Source: Salminus brasiliensis
Lineage: Eukaryota > Chordata > Actinopteri > Characiformes > Bryconidae
Assembly (NCBI RefSeq): GCF_030463535.1
Contig: NC_132899.1
Span: 16,091,490-16,155,489, forward strand
Reading direction: 5' to 3'
DNA: 64,000 nucleotides
Part shown: positions 60,625 through 64,000 of the stretch, one piece after another
Numbering within the stretch: the stretch's first letter is position 1
Layout: the number at the start of each line of letters is the position of its first letter
Made by a program: the position numbers and the translations under genes
The notes under the pieces: generated by a model
What the model was told of the DNA's origin: nothing
The model's database searches: none
What the model saw: the letters and a program-made list of their open reading frames with translations, nothing else

Positions 60625-63285
60625 CTGACAACACCAAAGACAAAAGAATACAGACTTTTAACATAGCATGCGCATAGAAAATACTAGATACTACAACACT
60701 GTACAAAAAACAGTTACATGCATCATTTGACAGTATCTTCTGATATTTGGTAATGTGTTCCCTTGCGTTAATGACCACATCAGTCTGTTCAGGTGCACAT
60801 TTCAGTTAAGAGTTTGGCATTTCACCCGTTATTCCAAATTCAGAATTAGGACTGAATTATAGTGATTCTGATGGTCAGTCAAAGTGTCTTAGGATTTAAT
60901 CATGTGGAAACTTTGAATCTGAATCCTATGTACCCTGCAGACGTCATCCAGGAATGTGGGAATGTCAGTTGTGAAGTGTTTTGAAGATTGGGAAAATGAA
61001 CAGGAAGTATCTCAAGAGACTTGTGTGATCTTTTCTTATCAGGATTGATGTTACTTGGGGGACACAACCAAGTTTCAGAGATTAAATATACATAGTATTT
61101 TTTTGTCCAAGGAGCTTACAGCTGCATGCAAAAGTTTGGGCACCCCTGGTCAAAATATGTTACTGTGAATACCTAGGACAGTAAAAGATGCCCTGATTCC
61201 CAAAATGTTCTTTATTTTTAAGTTAAAGATGACATGTATATATATACACACAAACGTTTGTCCCTTAACATTTAATATGAAAGGATATTTTTCCATAAGT
61301 TAATATACACGTGAACTAGAAGAAGACCTCTGTTCAACATAGTCACTGCCTCTCTGGGTGATTTTGGTGTCCGAGTGCGAAGCCAGGCAGAAAGTTCACA
61401 GAGTCTTACATCTCCTAGTCTCTGAACTGTCTCAGGACCTGTACAGATATATGAGAATTTCTATGATTTGTGATCACAGTATGCATTAAACAAATACAAA
61501 TGTACAAGTACAAAATGGCTAAAACTAAAAAACTAAATCATAAAGAAAAAAGAGTAAAAAAAAAGTAGTGATATGTTGTTTTTCTTCTTTAACTGAGGGA
61601 TGTTTTTTTTGCTCCAGAGTTTGTTTTGCACATGCACGGACCCCCAATTTCAGTTTTTCAGAATAATTCTGCTTTTCTCAAGTGCATCATACAGTCTGAG
61701 CTTACTGTTAATATTTAATTTAGTGTTACAAAAGTGGAACTTGAGATTAAAATAAAAAATGAAAACAATTATTTCTTAGCAACTCAATTACCTTGTGTTT
61801 ACACTGATAAAATGATTTACGCTATCCTCAATATCTGCTGAGAGTATCAAAACACCCCAGACAACTGGATTATTTAGGCACTTGACCTATAAATATACAC
61901 TATGGTAGCATGCTTTGACAAAGTAGCACAAGGGTTTTCTCAAGGGACTTGGTAAAGTTGTTTTGGTCTGCATCTGACCTACCCAAACTAAACGTATCAA
62001 GGATGAAAACGAACCAGAGTCCAATTTAACCAGACTAAACGCCCTTAGTAATCAAACTACCAACAATACAATATAAAAAAAAAAGAAAGAAAAAAGCTAC
62101 GGCTGACTTTGACCTCAGTTAGAGACGCTGAGATTTGGTTGAGTCATAATGGTAGGATAAAGTTAGTTTGCAATTATATATTACCTGGACACTGAGGAGG
62201 AAGCCTTGATGACTGATGCATTGTCTTTAAACCTTCATTAGAGGAGATTCCTGATAGAGGTGAGGAGACCAGTGTTCTATCATAACCTGCTGCCATCTCC
62301 GGTGGCCATTCCATGGCACTCTTGCTTTGTAACGTTGAAGTAGCGTTGAAGTGCTCAGCAGACTTTCGGACTGAGGTTTGGCCAAGTGCAAACAAAGCTG
62401 CAGAGGGTGTCTGTGTATCAGCAGTCTGGTTATTCACTGTGTGAGGTTTGTGCACAGAAACTGAACCATTTCCACATGTAGAAATACACACTTCTCGTGT
62501 TGGTCCAGTGGGGTGTAATGCAAGCACACTACCTAATCTCCGGTCATAAAGTCCATGTTTAATGTGGTCCCACACACAGGTCTTGGTTTGAAAGAAATTG
62601 AAATCTGCCTGCTCTCTTATTTTTGAAACCAAAGTTAGATCTATGCTCAAAGCCTTTGGGCTATGTTGTGTCTCCTCAAAGACATTAGCATTTCCTTTAT
62701 GTGTTGGCATGCTTCGCTCAGCTTGAGAGCCTGAAGTCCATGGAACTTGCAAAATGTCAGGAACACTTATGTCAAACTTGGCGGTGGTCACTAGTGAGGT
62801 CAAAGTGGTCCCTTTAGGTTTCTTTTGGTTTTGGCCTTGGACACTTTTCACTATTTGAGGTGGTCCTTTGACTTGGTCTTTTGATGTTTGTGATATTAAG
62901 CAGTTATTCAGCTCCTTCTGAGGTGTAGTTTGTTTCACCATCTCTTGTTCTCTTTTTGCAAGCCACTTGCTTCTGGGTTTCACAGTGTCTATATCACTTC
63001 TTTCTGCTGATGGGACTTTGGCCACAGTGACTTCATCCACATGTACCTTTCCAGCTTTCATGCTAGATTTCCCTTGAGATTTTGAGAAAGAAGGGTCATT
63101 CAGCTTCTTGTCAGAGATGTTTGCTTTATTCTTCTGATATTTCCGAGTTGTGTCTTTAGGATTAGTCATGGGTAATTCTGGAGGAGCTTTATTGTTTTTG
63201 GTGGTCTTGGAAACAGGGGACATTTTGCAGTGAGGAAGGTGAGATCTCAGCCTTTTGAACGGTTTTCCACAGAATGGGCATGGTT
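60461..63285 (-). CDS. mtnap1: C17orf80/mtnap1-like mitochondrial nucleoid-associated protein, 3' part
   Basis: Two exons, 62185-63285 and 60461-60624, join at phase 1 (CCAG|GTAATA donor, TTGTCAG acceptor) for about 421 residues. The first visible residues form a Cys/His motif, CPFCGKPFKRLRSHLPHCK, closely matching the N-terminus of human C17orf80 (CPYC-KPFKRL-SHLP-C), reported as a mitochondrial-nucleoid-associated membrane protein, MTNAP1. A long, lysine-rich low-complexity region follows. The last exon encodes a basic segment and one hydrophobic span (WYYRKYIDVQKGGIGGI, AMLIAGYCALSYIWSY). The true start lies upstream: an acceptor CTCTCACACAG precedes 63285, so the in-frame 20 residues before it (from 63346) are intronic. 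The upstream start exon was not found in the window. Human is longer, 609 residues. Confidence 0.82.
60625..62184 (-). other. Intron of the mtnap1-like gene
   Basis: 1.56 kb; contains an old DNA element (about 61120-61640). No intermediate exon is needed, because the flanking exons join in frame, but a small skipped exon cannot be excluded. Confidence 0.6.
61120..61640. mobile_element. Degraded DNA transposon relic with inverted ends
   Basis: Left end 'gctgcatgcaaaagtttggg' then 'cacccctggtcaaa', a common fish DNA-element terminus. A poor inverse match ('agtttgttttgcacatgcac') lies near 61620. Interior non-coding. Right boundary uncertain. Confidence 0.55.
62185..63285 (-). CDS. mtnap1: mtnap1-like main coding exon
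   Basis: 1101 nt. It starts at the acceptor, completing a split Glu codon before CPFC, and ends at a phase-1 donor after QCPG. It contains the Cys/His motif, then Ser/Thr/Lys-rich sequence, and MEWPPEMAAGYDR near its end, which recalls the LEWxPELxxxYxR block of the human protein. Confidence 0.85.
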
Positions 63286-63612
63286 CTGTGTGAGAGGATT
63301 TGAAGAAAGGAAAAGCTTCACAGAAAAGAAAATGAGAAACTGCCACTGCATTTTCCAGCAGTAAATTTCATATTCCATACCAAACTACAATTTTATAAAA
63401 GCATGTTCTGTGAAGCTAATATTTTGTAATAAGGTCATGATACTGGAACATGGAATTTACACTTAAGATTATAAGAATAAAAATAGAAACGTAATTATTA
63501 CTGTTTAATTAACATGTCTGGGGTTTTTTTTTCAATCTCAAACAAAAGTTTTCAAACAACAGGCAACACAGAGTCAACCAGCTGAAATCCTGTCCGGCTG
63601 TTGAGGAGAAAG

Positions 63613-63967
63613 CAGAGCTGGGCGATATGACGATATTTTATCATTTAGTGATACATTTTGTTATTGTGATACACAATATGTTTTTTTAGGCATATTGAGG
63701 ATACTGTTAGTGCTTAATAAACACTGATTAGCTCCGGATTTCATTGCAGACAGTGTATTTAAACTGGTTTAATTAGATGATGAGCAGCAGATGTTGAGTA
63801 AAAATCACTGTACTCAGTACGGAAGAGTATCTGAATAGTAGTTTTTAACAGTCACTGTCACTACTGATGTATTTAGTCTATGATCACTTGTATCGTGATT
63901 AATATCGTGTATTGTAAAAAAATGTTAATTGTTAAATGTAAAACAATCATCATATCGCCCAGCCTTA
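63613..63967. mobile_element. hAT-type MITE, 355 bp
   Basis: Ends 'cagagctgggcgatatga' and 'tcatatcgcccagcctta' are inverted repeats. The flanking 8-mers GGAGAAAG (63605-63612) and GGAGAAAA (63968-63975) match 7 of 8, as expected for hAT target duplications. No transposase. It lies upstream of the first visible mtnap1-like exon, probably in an intron. Confidence 0.88.
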
Positions 63968-64000
63968 GGAGAAAACACAAAAATATACATTTGCTTGGGG

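Noticed and set aside
63286-63346. N-terminal 20 residues (MAVSHFLFC...) of the mtnap1-like frame
   Set aside because: A strong acceptor (CTCTCACACAG) directly precedes the conserved CPFC motif, and the family starts there after a short exon; the stretch is intronic.
1-64000. CRISPR arrays, operons, integrons or phage content
   Set aside because: No regularly spaced repeats with unique spacers; introns, splice sites and SINEs show vertebrate nuclear DNA.

Overview
This is vertebrate nuclear DNA, almost certainly from a teleost fish. It has large AT-rich introns, dense CA/TA/GA microsatellites, many short Tc1- and hAT-type relics and tRNA-headed SINEs of a kind I associate with otophysan fishes (characins and relatives). 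I see no prokaryotic features. The lineage call rests on repeat style and protein similarity recalled from memory, so the exact order is uncertain.

Layout. (1) 1-18.8 kb: the 5' part of a quaking gene (qki, minus strand). Three coding exons are present (start exon 18043-18184, second exon 7034-7176, KH-domain exon 508-624), separated by introns of 10.9 and 6.4 kb. The 3' part lies left of the window. The start exon is preceded by three long GA tracts. (2) 18.9-43.1 kb: a gene desert with no supportable exon, filled with microsatellites, one decayed Tc1-type transposase, several MITEs, and SINEs. (3) 43.2-50.2 kb: prph2 (retinal tetraspanin peripherin-2, minus) followed by single-exon tbcc (tubulin-folding cofactor C, minus). 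(4) 51.4-60.0 kb: a CpG-rich candidate promoter and bicral (non-canonical BAF subunit, plus) with ten coding exons and a long 3' UTR that has collected mobile elements. (5) 60.2-63.3 kb: the 3' part of a gene matching C17orf80/mtnap1 (minus), tail-to-tail with bicral.

The order and orientation prph2(-) tbcc(-) bicral(+) match the human 6p21.1 arrangement as I know it, which supports those three calls. In human, qki (6q) and mtnap1 (17q) are elsewhere, so both flanks look like teleost-specific joins. The five genes share no obvious pathway. I found no clearly novel system. The best leads are an ATP-synthase-f-like tail on the mtnap1 protein, a 133-bp perfect-armed foldback in the bicral 3' UTR, a bicral intron with displaced pyrimidine tract, a CA/TA/CA repeat 27 nt from a qki splice donor, and five copies of one MITE family within 36 kb.
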